From: Flavobacterium jumunjinense
GTDB lineage: Bacteria; Bacteroidota; Bacteroidia; Flavobacteriales; Flavobacteriaceae
DNA length: 64,000 nucleotides
Reading direction: 5' to 3'
Assembly (NCBI RefSeq): GCF_021650975.2
Contig: NZ_CP091285.1
Location: 1,302,001 to 1,366,000 of the forward strand
Position 1 is the first letter of the stretch; the number at the start of each line of letters is the position of its first letter. This document shows, piece by piece, positions 25,150 through 35,768 of the stretch. The notes under the pieces are model-generated. The model had not been told where the DNA came from. It ran no database searches and saw only the letters and a program-made list of their open reading frames with translations. Both the position numbers and the translations under genes were made by a program.

Positions 25150-28100
25150 TTATCTATATAATGTGACATTACCAATAAATTCTCTATCATCTTCATCTCC
25201 ATTCAATTTCAATACATACCAATAATCTCCAGAAGGTAATTCATTCCCTTTATAAGTACCATCCCAAGTATCACCTGGTCTTAAAGTCTTAATTTTTCTA
25301 CTATATCTATCAAAGATATAGGTTACAGCTTTAGGGAAATTATCTAGATATTGAGGGCTCCAACCGTCATTAGTACCATCTCCATCAGGTGTAAAGAAAT
25401 TATCAATTTCAATGTCATAGAATGTCATTGGTATTGATTTTGTATCTGTACAGCCAAGAGCATCAGTTACAGTTACAGTATACACATCAGTTTGATTCAC
25501 TAAATAACTAGTATTTGTACCTGTATAAAGTAGTGTACCTGCACTATTCCAGATTTGATATTCATAAACCGGTTGACCTCCCGTTGTAGACATCGTAAAG
25601 GTATTTAACGTTCCAGGACCATTTAATGTTAATACTAAAGGATTCGCTAAATTAACTGTAAAATTAACTTGCACTTGACATCCAGTAATGTTATCTGTTA
25701 TAACAACATTATGATTACCATTTCCTACACTTGTAAAGATATTATCTCCGTTTTGAATCAAAGTACCATTATCTAAATCAAAAGTCAAATCAGCTAAATT
25801 AATCAAAGTATCATCATACGTAACAGTTACATTAGCATTAGGCAAGTCATTTAAACATGTATCATCTATGAAGGTATTACCTTGAATATCTAATCCTGGG
25901 TTAATTGTAAAGTTAAAATCAAATCTACAATTATTGTCGTCTGTAATATACATTGGATAATTACCAGGAGCTAAACTTCCAAAACTAGGAACATTAGTAC
26001 TGTTAAACAATCCACTAACAGAATTAATAACCGCACCATTAAAGTGTAGGTTATATCCTTCTGATGTAGTAACAGAACCTCCTAATTGAGTTCCTCCTTC
26101 TATTTGAAATTCTGCAGAACCACCTTCATTAATACAAACTTCATCAACAATATTATAAACAATGAATCCAAATGAATCAATTGGATCAATTGTAATTACA
26201 GCCGTTTGTTTAAAACAACCATTACTATCTATAATTTTAATAGTATAATTACCAGGACCTAAATTGGTAAACACACCCGAATTTACTGTTTCAAAAGGGT
26301 TTGATGAAATCGAATACTGATATGGAGGAGATCCACCACTCGGTGTCACAATAATAGAACCATCAACAGCTTCGTCTGGACAAGAGATTTGACTTACTTG
26401 AGTTGTAAATGTTATCTCAATTGGAGCTACTATATCAAAGCTATTAGAAACCTCAGAACAATCACCGCTTGTTACACTTACACTATAATTAACTCCTGAA
26501 GGAACGTTAGTATAGGTAACCTGATTTCCAGTTACTGTAGTCAAAACACCCGCAGTTGCAGGGTTTAATGTAAATACATAATTACCAACACCTCCTGTAG
26601 CTGTTGCAACAATTTTTCCAAAATCAGATGCTGGTGTGTTTGTACATAAAATAACCGCTTCGCTTAAATCTAAATCAATAAGTACTTCGTCTAAAGGAGT
26701 TACAACAACAGCGTTAGAAACTTCAATAATACAGTTATTAGCATCAACAACATAGTATTGATAGCTTGTTGGTGTTGTAACAAAAGGAACTGTAATAGTA
26801 ACATTACCACCAGTTAAAGGAGTAGTAAATGGCCCTGCAGGGTTAGTACTATATCTATATGGAGCCGTTCCCCCTGAAGCACTAAGCTCTAACTGCGCAC
26901 TATTAACACACGATTGTTGAGTTACAGTAGATAAACTAGCAATAACATTTTCAGTTGGTTGATTTATTGTAACACTAGTTGTTGTAAATGTACAATTAAA
27001 TGAATCCGTAACTGTTACAGTATAGTTACCTGCACCGACATTATTGAATATATTACTTGTTTGTGGACCAGATGTTTGTCCACCAATAGTATTAGTTAAA
27101 ATATATAAATACCCACTACCAAAACCACCAGTTGTGCCATTAACAGTTATTGTTGCATTTGTATCACCGATACACGCTAACATTGTCGTTGAAGCACTTA
27201 TCGTAGCATCGATTGGAGTTGGAGCATTTAGCGTTACATCTGTAGTAACAATACATCCAATATTATCTCTTACATTAACAGTATAAGTACCTGGAATAAG
27301 TCCTGTAAAAGTAGCCTGAGAAGACCAATCTACAAGTATTGTACCTTGTACTAATTGGTATTGATAAGGTGCCCCCCAACCATGACTTCCAACAGCAGAG
27401 ATAGTTCCATCAGCTGCAGGTACACATGAAATAGGTGTACTACTTGTTGCTAAGGCTAAAGCTGTAATTGGTTGTGTGATTGTAAAGTTTGTAGTCGCAG
27501 GACAAAATGGACTACCATCAAGGGTAGTTTGCAGTTGATACGTTCCAGCAGGTAAATTAGGAACTGTAAAAGGGCCTGCGTTTGGACTTGATCCAGAACT
27601 TACAACAGCTAAAGTTACAGTATTTGTAATTACATAACTAAATGGTCCTGCATCATTTGTTGGTGTTAAATTTTGATCTACGAAAGTAAAACTTACACTT
27701 CCATCATTTCCACCAAAACATGTCACGTTATTATTAACTGTTGCATTTACAACAAAAGTGTTAGGACTAAATACATAATGTATTGTTTGTACACTACATC
27801 CTGTTGTTGCATTCTCGACAGTAATTTGATAATTACCAACAATTAATCCAGAAAAATTAGGGTTATTTGTTTGTGTAACATTATAAGTATTACCAGTATT
27901 TAAAGCAACTACTGAATAATTTAATGTAGTTGGAGTTCCACCAGTTGTTGCAATATTTATAGTTATATCCTCAGTATTCGTACAAGTAATTGGATTTGTA
28001 ACTGTTACTGTTGGATTAGATATTCTGATAAACGGATTAATTGTTGCTGTTGTTGTTGCAAAACATCCATTATCATCATATACATTAATTGTATATGTTC

Positions 28101-31100
28101 CACCAAGTACGTTTGCTTCCACATAAGTATTACTAGTACCCCACTGAAGAATAGTATTTGATGCATCTAAAAATTCATAGTTTGTATATGTTCCAGAACC
28201 TCCAGTTACACCATTTACAACTATGGTTGCATTGTTTACAGAGTTTGAACCTGTATTACAAGCAAATTCTGTAACAACAGGTGCTGGAATGATAATTGGA
28301 GTTGCTTCCCCAACAATAACCGTTTGTGTAGTAACACAATTTCTTCCAGAAGTAACTTCAACGTCATAACTTCCTGCAGTTAATCCTGTAAATACATTTG
28401 AAGATTGTTGTACAAATGTTACTGGACCAGAAGTTATAGCATACATGTAAACAGGATCAGTATTAGTACCTGTTAAGTTTACTGTAATTGTACCATCTGA
28501 ACCTAAATTACAAGTCGCACCAGTAACAGTAGTGTTAAATGTTGGAGCCGTAGGCTGTACTAACGTAATAGAGCTGTTAATGGAACAATTTGTTACGTTA
28601 TCAGTAATTGTTACAGTGTAAAATCCAGCTGCAACATTTGAAAACACATTATTAGTTAGGGTAATACCAGTATTTGGACTAATTGTATATGTATAATTAG
28701 TTGAACCAGAACCACCAGAAGCGTTCACTGTTATTACTCCATCTGTAGCACCACAGTCTAATGTTGCTGCTAATGAAGATAAAAGTGTATTGTTTAATGG
28801 AGGTAATATTGTAATTGTTTCTGTTTCTGTACAACCATTAACATCTCTTACTATAACAGTATGCGTTCCAGCATTTAAATTTGTTAATTGGAATGAAAAA
28901 GCTACATCCTCAGTATATGTCGTAAATGCAGATCCATCAACACTATAAGTGAAAGGAGCAATTCCAACTGTATTATCTCTAGTTACTGTCACCGTATAAT
29001 TTCCATCAGTAGTATTACATAATGTAGCTGCATCTAAAGTTAAAGAAATATTAGGAGTACTATCCGTTGGTACGAAAATTGATGTTGCCGATTGGATACA
29101 ACCATTAGCATCCATAATGTATACATCATAACTACCTCCTTCAACATTAAATACATTAGAAGCTTGACCCGCCCAAGTAGCTTGAGTAGGAGCAGGAGAT
29201 CCTGCTGTAACTATTTGATAAGAGTAAGCTGGTGTACCATTTAAACCCGTTACAGAAATCTGACCCGCATTAACATTACAGTTATCATTTTTGATCACTG
29301 TTGCTGTTAAAGATAATAATACTGGTGATTCAGAAATTGTAAAAGCAGTTGACGTTTGTGAACATCCCGCATTAGGACCGCCAACTTCTGTAAATAAAAT
29401 ATAATAGCTACCAGTTGGCAGTGTTCCAAAATTAGAAACAGTTGCTGGCGCTGGTCCTACAACATTACCAACTGAACTTACTGGCATATTATTTAAATTT
29501 TCAAATATTTGATACGAAACTCCTGTTCCTGTAAAATTATCAACCGTAAAACTTATACTACCATCATTTGCACCTGTACATGTAACATTATGAGGTGTTA
29601 TTACAGATGTAATTGTTGAAGGTGTAGGAATTGGGCCAGGTGCTGTTTCAAAATAATAACAATTTGTTGTTTCATCAAATACAATAATTGTATAAGTAAC
29701 TCCAGGTGTTAAACCTGTAAAAGTTGAACATAATCCAGTTGGATCACTAATATCAGCATCTTGATAACCTGGCCATGCAGGGTAAGTAGGATAGGGTGGG
29801 GTTGCTGGTGATAAATCTTGATAAAGTGCAAAATGATAAGGTCCTCCTCCAACAAATGTATTAACACATGCGGTTAAAGTACCTCCAGCAGTACAATCTG
29901 TTGTTGCAGCTGATATATCAATATTTAAACTATTAGGAGGAGATGCAATAGATATGTTATTACTAACTAAAGTACAACCATTTGCATCTACAACTGAAAC
30001 AGTATAAATTCCAAAATTTAAAATAGTGAAAGAATGATCTTCAGATCCAATTGTATTATATGAAATAGGGAATCCAGCACTATTTAAACTATTTGTAACA
30101 GTATATGTATATGGTGCAGTCCCTCCAGTTACATTAGTAACATCAATAGCACCTGGATCTGTACCACTTGCTCCACATTGTATATCGGTTTTAATTATAG
30201 TGAAATTAACAGGATCAGGTTGAAGTAATGTAATGTTAGAAGTTGCAATACAAGAATTTGCATCAGTAACTGTAACAGTATAAATACCCGCAGTTAATCC
30301 AGAGGTTTGAGTACCGTAATTATTACCTGTAGTAGTATTAACTATGTTTATAACATAAGGTCCTTGTCCACCTGAAGGTGTAACTGATATTGCAGCATTA
30401 CTATCACCATTACAACGATTAAATGCTGTTTGTACTAAAACCGGAGGATTTAGTACAGGTAATGGGTTAACAGTTACAAGATTAGTAACTACAGTACAAC
30501 CAATAGCATCAGTAATTGTAAATCTATACGTTCCTGCTGTTGAAGCTATGTGTGTAAAAGTAGTACCCGTAACATTCGCTGATGCAGATAAAGTACCCGC
30601 ATTAAATGAAACTTGATAAGTATAAGGAGCGTTACCACCATTAATAGTAACAGCAATCTCAGCATCTGGAGAAGCCGTACAATCTAAGCCTTTAATTAAT
30701 ACTGCACTTGCTGTTAATTGAGGAGCAATTGTTACAGCTGGCATTGTAAAAGTACAATTGTATGAGTCCCTTACTATTATAGTATATGTGTTAGAAGTTA
30801 AACCTGCAAATGTGTTACTATTTCCAAATGCTCCATTGTTTATACTATATTGATATGGAGGAACACCTCCACTAGCAGTAACAACAATAGTTGCCGCATT
30901 CGTTCCGTCATAACATAAATCTGAAGTAGTACTAACTACAGCAGTAGGAGGAGTTGGAGTTGGAATGTTTATTGCTACATTAATTGGGTCAATACAACCT
31001 GAAGCGTCTCTCACACGAACTATATAGTCTCCTGGAGTTAAATTTGCAAATACATTATTAACTTGATAAGATACAAGTATATTGTTTGAATTATCTTCTA

Positions 31101-34100
31101 ACTGATATTGATAATTTAGTGTGCCTCCAGTTGCTGAAGCAGTAATTACTCCACCACCTGAACAAGTTGCAGGACTCGTTAAAACAGCATTCGCAACTAA
31201 AGCATTAGGTTCTGAGATAACTTGAGTTATAGGAAAGGAACATGTAGTTCCATTTATATCATAAGCAATAACAAGATTATAAGAACCAGCTACTAAACCT
31301 GTAATAGTAAAAGGAGAAGTAGTAACTTGAGTAAATGGTGCACCACCTGTTAATGAATAATAATATCCAGTAGGAGCATAATTTTGAGCAGCGATAGTAA
31401 TTTGTCCGTCAGTATTTCCATTACAAGTAGCATTAGTAGAACTTGTTACTTGTGCAGAAAATGCAGCATTACAATCAATATGAATTGGATAAATAACTTC
31501 TGTTATACACGAAACTGGCTCTTGAAAAACGTTTAAATCGTCAATTACAACGTCATTACCACTAGTTGCTGTATTGTTAGAACGAATAACAAAAGCTAAA
31601 CTTGAATTAGCACCTGGATTAAGTGATAAAATATAGTTTTGCCAAGTTTCTGTTTTTGGTACATCTCCAGTATCCTGAGAAGCAATTACAGTTTCAGTTG
31701 CTAAACCTAAATCTCTTACTAATTGAATAGTAAGGTTAGGATTAAATTGTGTATTACCAATTACTAATAAGTTCATTGCCCAAATTGAAGCTTGAACTGG
31801 CTGGTTTGGTATTATATCGTTAATTTGTTTACTGTATAGAATTCCTCCAACTCCTGCAGTACCTCCAATGTTTACACATAAGAATCTACCATTAGGATTT
31901 GTACCGTTTGAAGTATGATCTCTTGCATCTACCCATGCACCAAATCTTGGATTAATTCTTCTTGTTACAGCATAGTCACCATCATTAATTTGAATACTAC
32001 CATTACACTGTGTAGCCGCAACTTGTCTTTCAAAACAATATGCTGGATTGATACCTGGTGAAGTAGTATTACTACCTTCTCCAAAGTCTTCAAACAATAA
32101 ATTGCTATAAGTAGGAACTGTTAACCTTTCAAATTGAACAGTAACATCATGATCTCCGCAAGGTACATTTGTAAATACATTATTATCAGGAGGATTATTT
32201 GGATTACCATCTAATAAATAAGTATAGCTAAAGTTACCACCATTATTATTAACTGTAACAGTAGTTGTTGCAGTACCGTCACAATTAAAATCTGGATCAT
32301 CTACCGAAATTGTAGGATCAGTTGGAGCAGGGTCTATAGTTACAGTTGTACAAAATGTACAATCATTTGAGTCTCTTATACATACCGTATGTGTTCCAGG
32401 CATTAAATAAGCTTCGTTAGTGGCAACCCAAGTTGAACCACCATCAAAACTATATTCATAACTTGGTACACCACCTTGAGGATTTGTTATTCTAACTCTT
32501 CCTTCCCCACTAGGTCCACAACCAGCTAATTCAGAAACACCCGCAGAAGCAGTTAATGCAGCAGCTGGTTCAGATATAATTATTGTTTGAGCAGTAGTTA
32601 AACAAACTGCAGTTCCTAATGTGTATCTAACAATAGTTTCATAAGTACCTGCTGATAAGTTAGAAAAAATTGGATTTGTTCCAAAGTTTCCACCATTATC
32701 AATACTATACTCTAAAGTATAACCATTTGTATTTGTTACATTAAATTGAATTTCTCCAGTCGCTTCCCCATAACATAATATATTAGTCTGAGAAACTGTA
32801 AATATAGGAGCTGGTACAGTATCAATAGTTATACTTGTAGTTGCTGTACAGTTATTCGAATCTGTTACTGTTATTGTATATGTTCCAGCAGCTGTAATTG
32901 GAATATTTGGTGATAAATAAATATTACCCGGATCACTACTTATTTCGTATGCATATGTAGCAACTCCACCAATAATAGTCGGTGTTCCTCCCACTGGGTA
33001 AACCGTTATTTCACCATCTTCACATGTCAATGGAATCGTAACAGCCGCAGTAAGCGTTAATAATGGGGGATCTGAAACTGTTACTGTTTCAGTATAGGTA
33101 CAACCGTCTGAAGTAGAAACATTAACAGTATAAGTTCCAGCATTTAAGTTTGGAAACGTATAGTCATTAGCGTTAATTGGTCCTACATTATTTATTAATG
33201 TAGTTCCTTGCAACAGTTCATAAGTATATTGCGGTTCAACATTATTTACTTGAACTCTAATACTTCCTTGATCACCGTTACATAATGCATCGTTCAAAAT
33301 AACATCTACATTAAAATCTCTATCAAGAACTTGAATATTTGGTATATCGAAAACACAGTTTCCAACTCCACCAGCTATTTGTCTAATATATACAATATGA
33401 GAACCAGCTGTAACATTGTTGAAGAAATTTGACGCTTGCCAACTAGATGTATTATCTAAACTAAATTCATAACCACTTGGTACACCATTTACAGTGATAG
33501 TTCCTGGTGTTGTACATATTATATCTGTAGCAGTTACAGTAGGAGTGAACACATTTTTATACACATTAAAGTAATACGTTCTAAAACATCCGTTTTGAAA
33601 AACTATTCTTACTCTATATTCTCCTGCATTTGCAGCAGTATAATTTGGTCCTGTTCCTACTTGCGTCCAGTTAGCGTCTGGACAAGAAGTGTTAGGACAG
33701 TTTGGAATTGGTGTTGATGTACCACAACCAGTTGTTGAAGTCAATTGTTCCCAAACCAATGTTGCATTAAGAATATTTGTTTCTATTAATTGTGTGTCTG
33801 TAGCTCCACATAAATAAATTTTAGGTAAATCAGATCCATCAACTGGACACACATCTACTTGATCTGCATATGGAATAACTGGATTTGGTACAATACCTCC
33901 AAAATCAACCACATTAAAAGTTTCTGTAATTGATAAACAAGGAGCTGGTGCAGTATTTACAACACTATATGTTCCAGTTGCTGTTACAGTATAGGATTGA
34001 TTGGTTGCACCAGAAATCAAATTTCCTGCTGTTGGTGGAGACCCACTATGCCATTGGTATGAAGTATATCCACTACCTGCAGTTAATGTTACATTATTAC

Positions 34101-35706
34101 CACAAAGAACTTCTTCTCTTTGGAAAATACAGTCATCAATATCAGCAAGGAAATTTGTTGTTCCAGGTGATAAAATCAAACATGAATTTATTCCAGAAGC
34201 ACTAGGTTGCTGGTTTTCTACAACATTCCCAGAATTCAAACTACTGTATGTTTTATAAGCCTGATTTGTAATTTCATTCGAACATGCATCTCTTAAATCA
34301 TTACATGATTCGACAACTTTTACTTTAATTCTTATTTGATAATTAGCACCTCCTTGGGTTACTAGATTATTTGGAATATTAAAAGTTAATGTATTTGATG
34401 GTAACCCAGAAAAAGTATAAGTAACTCCAGGAGGTAAAACTAAATCTGCTGGTAAAAAAGTTACGTTTAAAGGTAATTGATCTGTTATCGTAAAATTAGT
34501 TGCACCATCATTTCCAATATTTTGAAAATCTAATTCATAGAATAACTCTTGCCCTAAAGCAATCGTTTGGTTTCCAACATCATTATTAGCTAAATCTCTA
34601 ACTACTTTAATTAAGTTGATTTGTGGTTGAATAACTTCAATAGAAAAAGCATTTAAAAAATAGACATAAGCATCTCCAGAAGTTTGTAGTCGTACTGTTG
34701 CATTTGTTGCATTGTTAGCAATAACACCATTACCTAAATTAAGTATGCTTATAATTCCAGAATCGTAGCCTAATAAATTTGAACTATCAATATTCCTATC
34801 ATCGAATGGTCCATTAATGTCATTAATAGTACTATTAAAAAAGTTATTTGCCGCTCTAGTAGGAGTTAGCATTGATGATCCATTAATACGTAATCTATCT
34901 CCATTATATTCATAATCTCCTTCTAAAGCAGCAAAAGCTAACTTTGCTCTTACTGGACCAACTGGAATAGAATTAAACCCAGTAATAGGAATATCTAATG
35001 CAGGATCTCCTGGTTGAATATTACTAAATCCATCAAAAAGTGTTATGTTTTTTGCAGTAGCCAATGGGTCTTCATACACCACAAATAATGACCAACCTCC
35101 ACAAGTATTAGAACCTAATCCTGATTGAATGTTAGCTACACCATAAGTACCATTTGCATTTGGTAATCCTTGAAGCATTGTAGTAACATCAAAATATGAC
35201 ACATAACCTGGTCTATTGTTACCCGAAACTCCTACAGGGTTGGTATTATATAGAACCGTACCAGTAATATTATTATAACCGCCACCAGGCATTCTAAACT
35301 TTACCTTGTCTATATCATTTAAAGTAACTTGATTACCTACATTGGCAGTGTTAAAAACTCCAGCCCAATATAATACTGCATACTTTATTTGATAACATCC
35401 ATTTGTTGTAGCAGGAATTGTCAAATCTGCAGTAGTAGAGTTGAATGTAGTAGCATCACTATCTACATCAATATACTGCATATTAAAATTGTTATTGGGT
35501 TCAGAACCATAGTAAGGTACATTTGGCCCATTTGATGTAGTACTTCTATTTAGTATGTTATTACCGATTAGAAGCATGTCCCCTTTCAAACTTTCATTGA
35601 ACTTGGTGTTTGTAAAGGGTACATAATTTTGGGTGAATGAATTAATACTCACCATGCAAATGACGGCAAATATTAACTTTTTTAGATGAGTAATTTTGTA
35701 TTCCAT
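25150..35706 (-). CDS. sprB: Giant gliding-motility adhesin SprB with type B C-terminal sorting domain
   Basis: 3518 residues. After a signal peptide (LIFAVICMVSINSFTQ) comes a roughly 340-residue N-terminal region (KFNESLKGDMLLIGNNILNR), then a DUF11-like domain at about 365-460 (LGQELFYELDFQNIGNDGAT). Most of the protein consists of SprB-type repeats of about 80-100 residues, each with GGxxPYxYSxxxG, TYTVTVTDxNxC cores and a conserved cysteine. The last 85 residues (FFTPDGDGTNDGWSPQYLDN ... FIGNVTLYR) are the gliding-motility type B sorting domain for type IX secretion. SprB moves along the cell surface and drives gliding. The homologue in F. johnsoniae is longer, so the repeat number differs. 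Confidence 0.9.
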   Translation of the reverse strand: MEYKITHLKKLIFAVICMVSINSFTQNYVPFTNTKFNESLKGDMLLIGNNILNRSTTSNGPNVPYYGSEPNNNFNMQYIDVDSDATTFNSTTADLTIPATTNGCYQIKYAVLYWAGVFNTANVGNQVTLNDIDKVKFRMPGGGYNNITGTVLYNTNPVGVSGNNRPGYVSYFDVTTMLQGLPNANGTYGVANIQSGLGSNTCGGWSLFVVYEDPLATAKNITLFDGFSNIQPGDPALDIPITGFNSIPVGPVRAKLAFAALEGDYEYNGDRLRINGSSMLTPTRAANNFFNSTINDINGPFDDRNIDSSNLLGYDSGIISILNLGNGVIANNATNATVRLQTSGDAYVYFLNAFSIEVIQPQINLIKVVRDLANNDVGNQTIALGQELFYELDFQNIGNDGATNFTITDQLPLNVTFLPADLVLPPGVTYTFSGLPSNTLTFNIPNNLVTQGGANYQIRIKVKVVESCNDLRDACSNEITNQAYKTYSSLNSGNVVENQQPSASGINSCLILSPGTTNFLADIDDCIFQREEVLCGNNVTLTAGSGYTSYQWHSGSPPTAGNLISGATNQSYTVTATGTYSVVNTAPAPCLSITETFNVVDFGGIVPNPVIPYADQVDVCPVDGSDLPKIYLCGATDTQLIETNILNATLVWEQLTSTTGCGTSTPIPNCPNTSCPDANWTQVGTGPNYTAANAGEYRVRIVFQNGCFRTYYFNVYKNVFTPTVTATDIICTTPGTITVNGVPSGYEFSLDNTSSWQASNFFNNVTAGSHIVYIRQIAGGVGNCVFDIPNIQVLDRDFNVDVILNDALCNGDQGSIRVQVNNVEPQYTYELLQGTTLINNVGPINANDYTFPNLNAGTYTVNVSTSDGCTYTETVTVSDPPLLTLTAAVTIPLTCEDGEITVYPVGGTPTIIGGVATYAYEISSDPGNIYLSPNIPITAAGTYTITVTDSNNCTATTSITIDTVPAPIFTVSQTNILCYGEATGEIQFNVTNTNGYTLEYSIDNGGNFGTNPIFSNLSAGTYETIVRYTLGTAVCLTTAQTIIISEPAAALTASAGVSELAGCGPSGEGRVRITNPQGGVPSYEYSFDGGSTWVATNEAYLMPGTHTVCIRDSNDCTFCTTVTIDPAPTDPTISVDDPDFNCDGTATTTVTVNNNGGNFSYTYLLDGNPNNPPDNNVFTNVPCGDHDVTVQFERLTVPTYSNLLFEDFGEGSNTTSPGINPAYCFERQVAATQCNGSIQINDGDYAVTRRINPRFGAWVDARDHTSNGTNPNGRFLCVNIGGTAGVGGILYSKQINDIIPNQPVQASIWAMNLLVIGNTQFNPNLTIQLVRDLGLATETVIASQDTGDVPKTETWQNYILSLNPGANSSLAFVIRSNNTATSGNDVVIDDLNVFQEPVSCITEVIYPIHIDCNAAFSAQVTSSTNATCNGNTDGQITIAAQNYAPTGYYYSLTGGAPFTQVTTSPFTITGLVAGSYNLVIAYDINGTTCSFPITQVISEPNALVANAVLTSPATCSGGGVITASATGGTLNYQYQLEDNSNNILVSYQVNNVFANLTPGDYIVRVRDASGCIDPINVAINIPTPTPPTAVVSTTSDLCYDGTNAATIVVTASGGVPPYQYSINNGAFGNSNTFAGLTSNTYTIIVRDSYNCTFTMPAVTIAPQLTASAVLIKGLDCTASPDAEIAVTINGGNAPYTYQVSFNAGTLSASANVTGTTFTHIASTAGTYRFTITDAIGCTVVTNLVTVNPLPVLNPPVLVQTAFNRCNGDSNAAISVTPSGGQGPYVINIVNTTTGNNYGTQTSGLTAGIYTVTVTDANSCIATSNITLLQPDPVNFTIIKTDIQCGASGTDPGAIDVTNVTGGTAPYTYTVTNSLNSAGFPISYNTIGSEDHSFTILNFGIYTVSVVDANGCTLVSNNISIASPPNSLNIDISAATTDCTAGGTLTACVNTFVGGGPYHFALYQDLSPATPPYPTYPAWPGYQDADISDPTGLCSTFTGLTPGVTYTIIVFDETTNCYYFETAPGPIPTPSTITSVITPHNVTCTGANDGSISFTVDNFTGTGVSYQIFENLNNMPVSSVGNVVGPAPATVSNFGTLPTGSYYILFTEVGGPNAGCSQTSTAFTISESPVLLSLTATVIKNDNCNVNAGQISVTGLNGTPAYSYQIVTAGSPAPTQATWAGQASNVFNVEGGSYDVYIMDANGCIQSATSIFVPTDSTPNISLTLDAATLCNTTDGNYTVTVTRDNTVGIAPFTYSVDGSAFTTYTEDVAFSFQLTNLNAGTHTVIVRDVNGCTETETITILPPLNNTLLSSLAATLDCGATDGVITVNASGGSGSTNYTYTISPNTGITLTNNVFSNVAAGFYTVTITDNVTNCSINSSITLVQPTAPTFNTTVTGATCNLGSDGTITVNLTGTNTDPVYMYAITSGPVTFVQQSSNVFTGLTAGSYDVEVTSGRNCVTTQTVIVGEATPIIIPAPVVTEFACNTGSNSVNNATIVVNGVTGGSGTYTNYEFLDASNTILQWGTSNTYVEANVLGGTYTINVYDDNGCFATTTATINPFIRISNPTVTVTNPITCTNTEDITINIATTGGTPTTLNYSVVALNTGNTYNVTQTNNPNFSGLIVGNYQITVENATTGCSVQTIHYVFSPNTFVVNATVNNNVTCFGGNDGSVSFTFVDQNLTPTNDAGPFSYVITNTVTLAVVSSGSSPNAGPFTVPNLPAGTYQLQTTLDGSPFCPATTNFTITQPITALALATSSTPISCVPAADGTISAVGSHGWGAPYQYQLVQGTILVDWSSQATFTGLIPGTYTVNVRDNIGCIVTTDVTLNAPTPIDATISASTTMLACIGDTNATITVNGTTGGFGSGYLYILTNTIGGQTSGPQTSNIFNNVGAGNYTVTVTDSFNCTFTTTSVTINQPTENVIASLSTVTQQSCVNSAQLELSASGGTAPYRYSTNPAGPFTTPLTGGNVTITVPFVTTPTSYQYYVVDANNCIIEVSNAVVVTPLDEVLIDLDLSEAVILCTNTPASDFGKIVATATGGVGNYVFTLNPATAGVLTTVTGNQVTYTNVPSGVNYSVSVTSGDCSEVSNSFDIVAPIEITFTTQVSQISCPDEAVDGSIIVTPSGGSPPYQYSISSNPFETVNSGVFTNLGPGNYTIKIIDSNGCFKQTAVITIDPIDSFGFIVYNIVDEVCINEGGSAEFQIEGGTQLGGSVTTSEGYNLHFNGAVINSVSGLFNSTNVPSFGSLAPGNYPMYITDDNNCRFDFNFTINPGLDIQGNTFIDDTCLNDLPNANVTVTYDDTLINLADLTFDLDNGTLIQNGDNIFTSVGNGNHNVVITDNITGCQVQVNFTVNLANPLVLTLNGPGTLNTFTMSTTGGQPVYEYQIWNSAGTLLYTGTNTSYLVNQTDVYTVTVTDALGCTDTKSIPMTFYDIEIDNFFTPDGDGTNDGWSPQYLDNFPKAVTYIFDRYSRKIKTLRPGDTWDGTYKGNELPSGDYWYVLKLNGDEDDREFIGNVTLYR

Positions 35707-35768
35707 AGCTAACGTGATTTAAGACCTTTAAAAGTAATAAAAATTTATTAAAAAATTAACATTTTTAT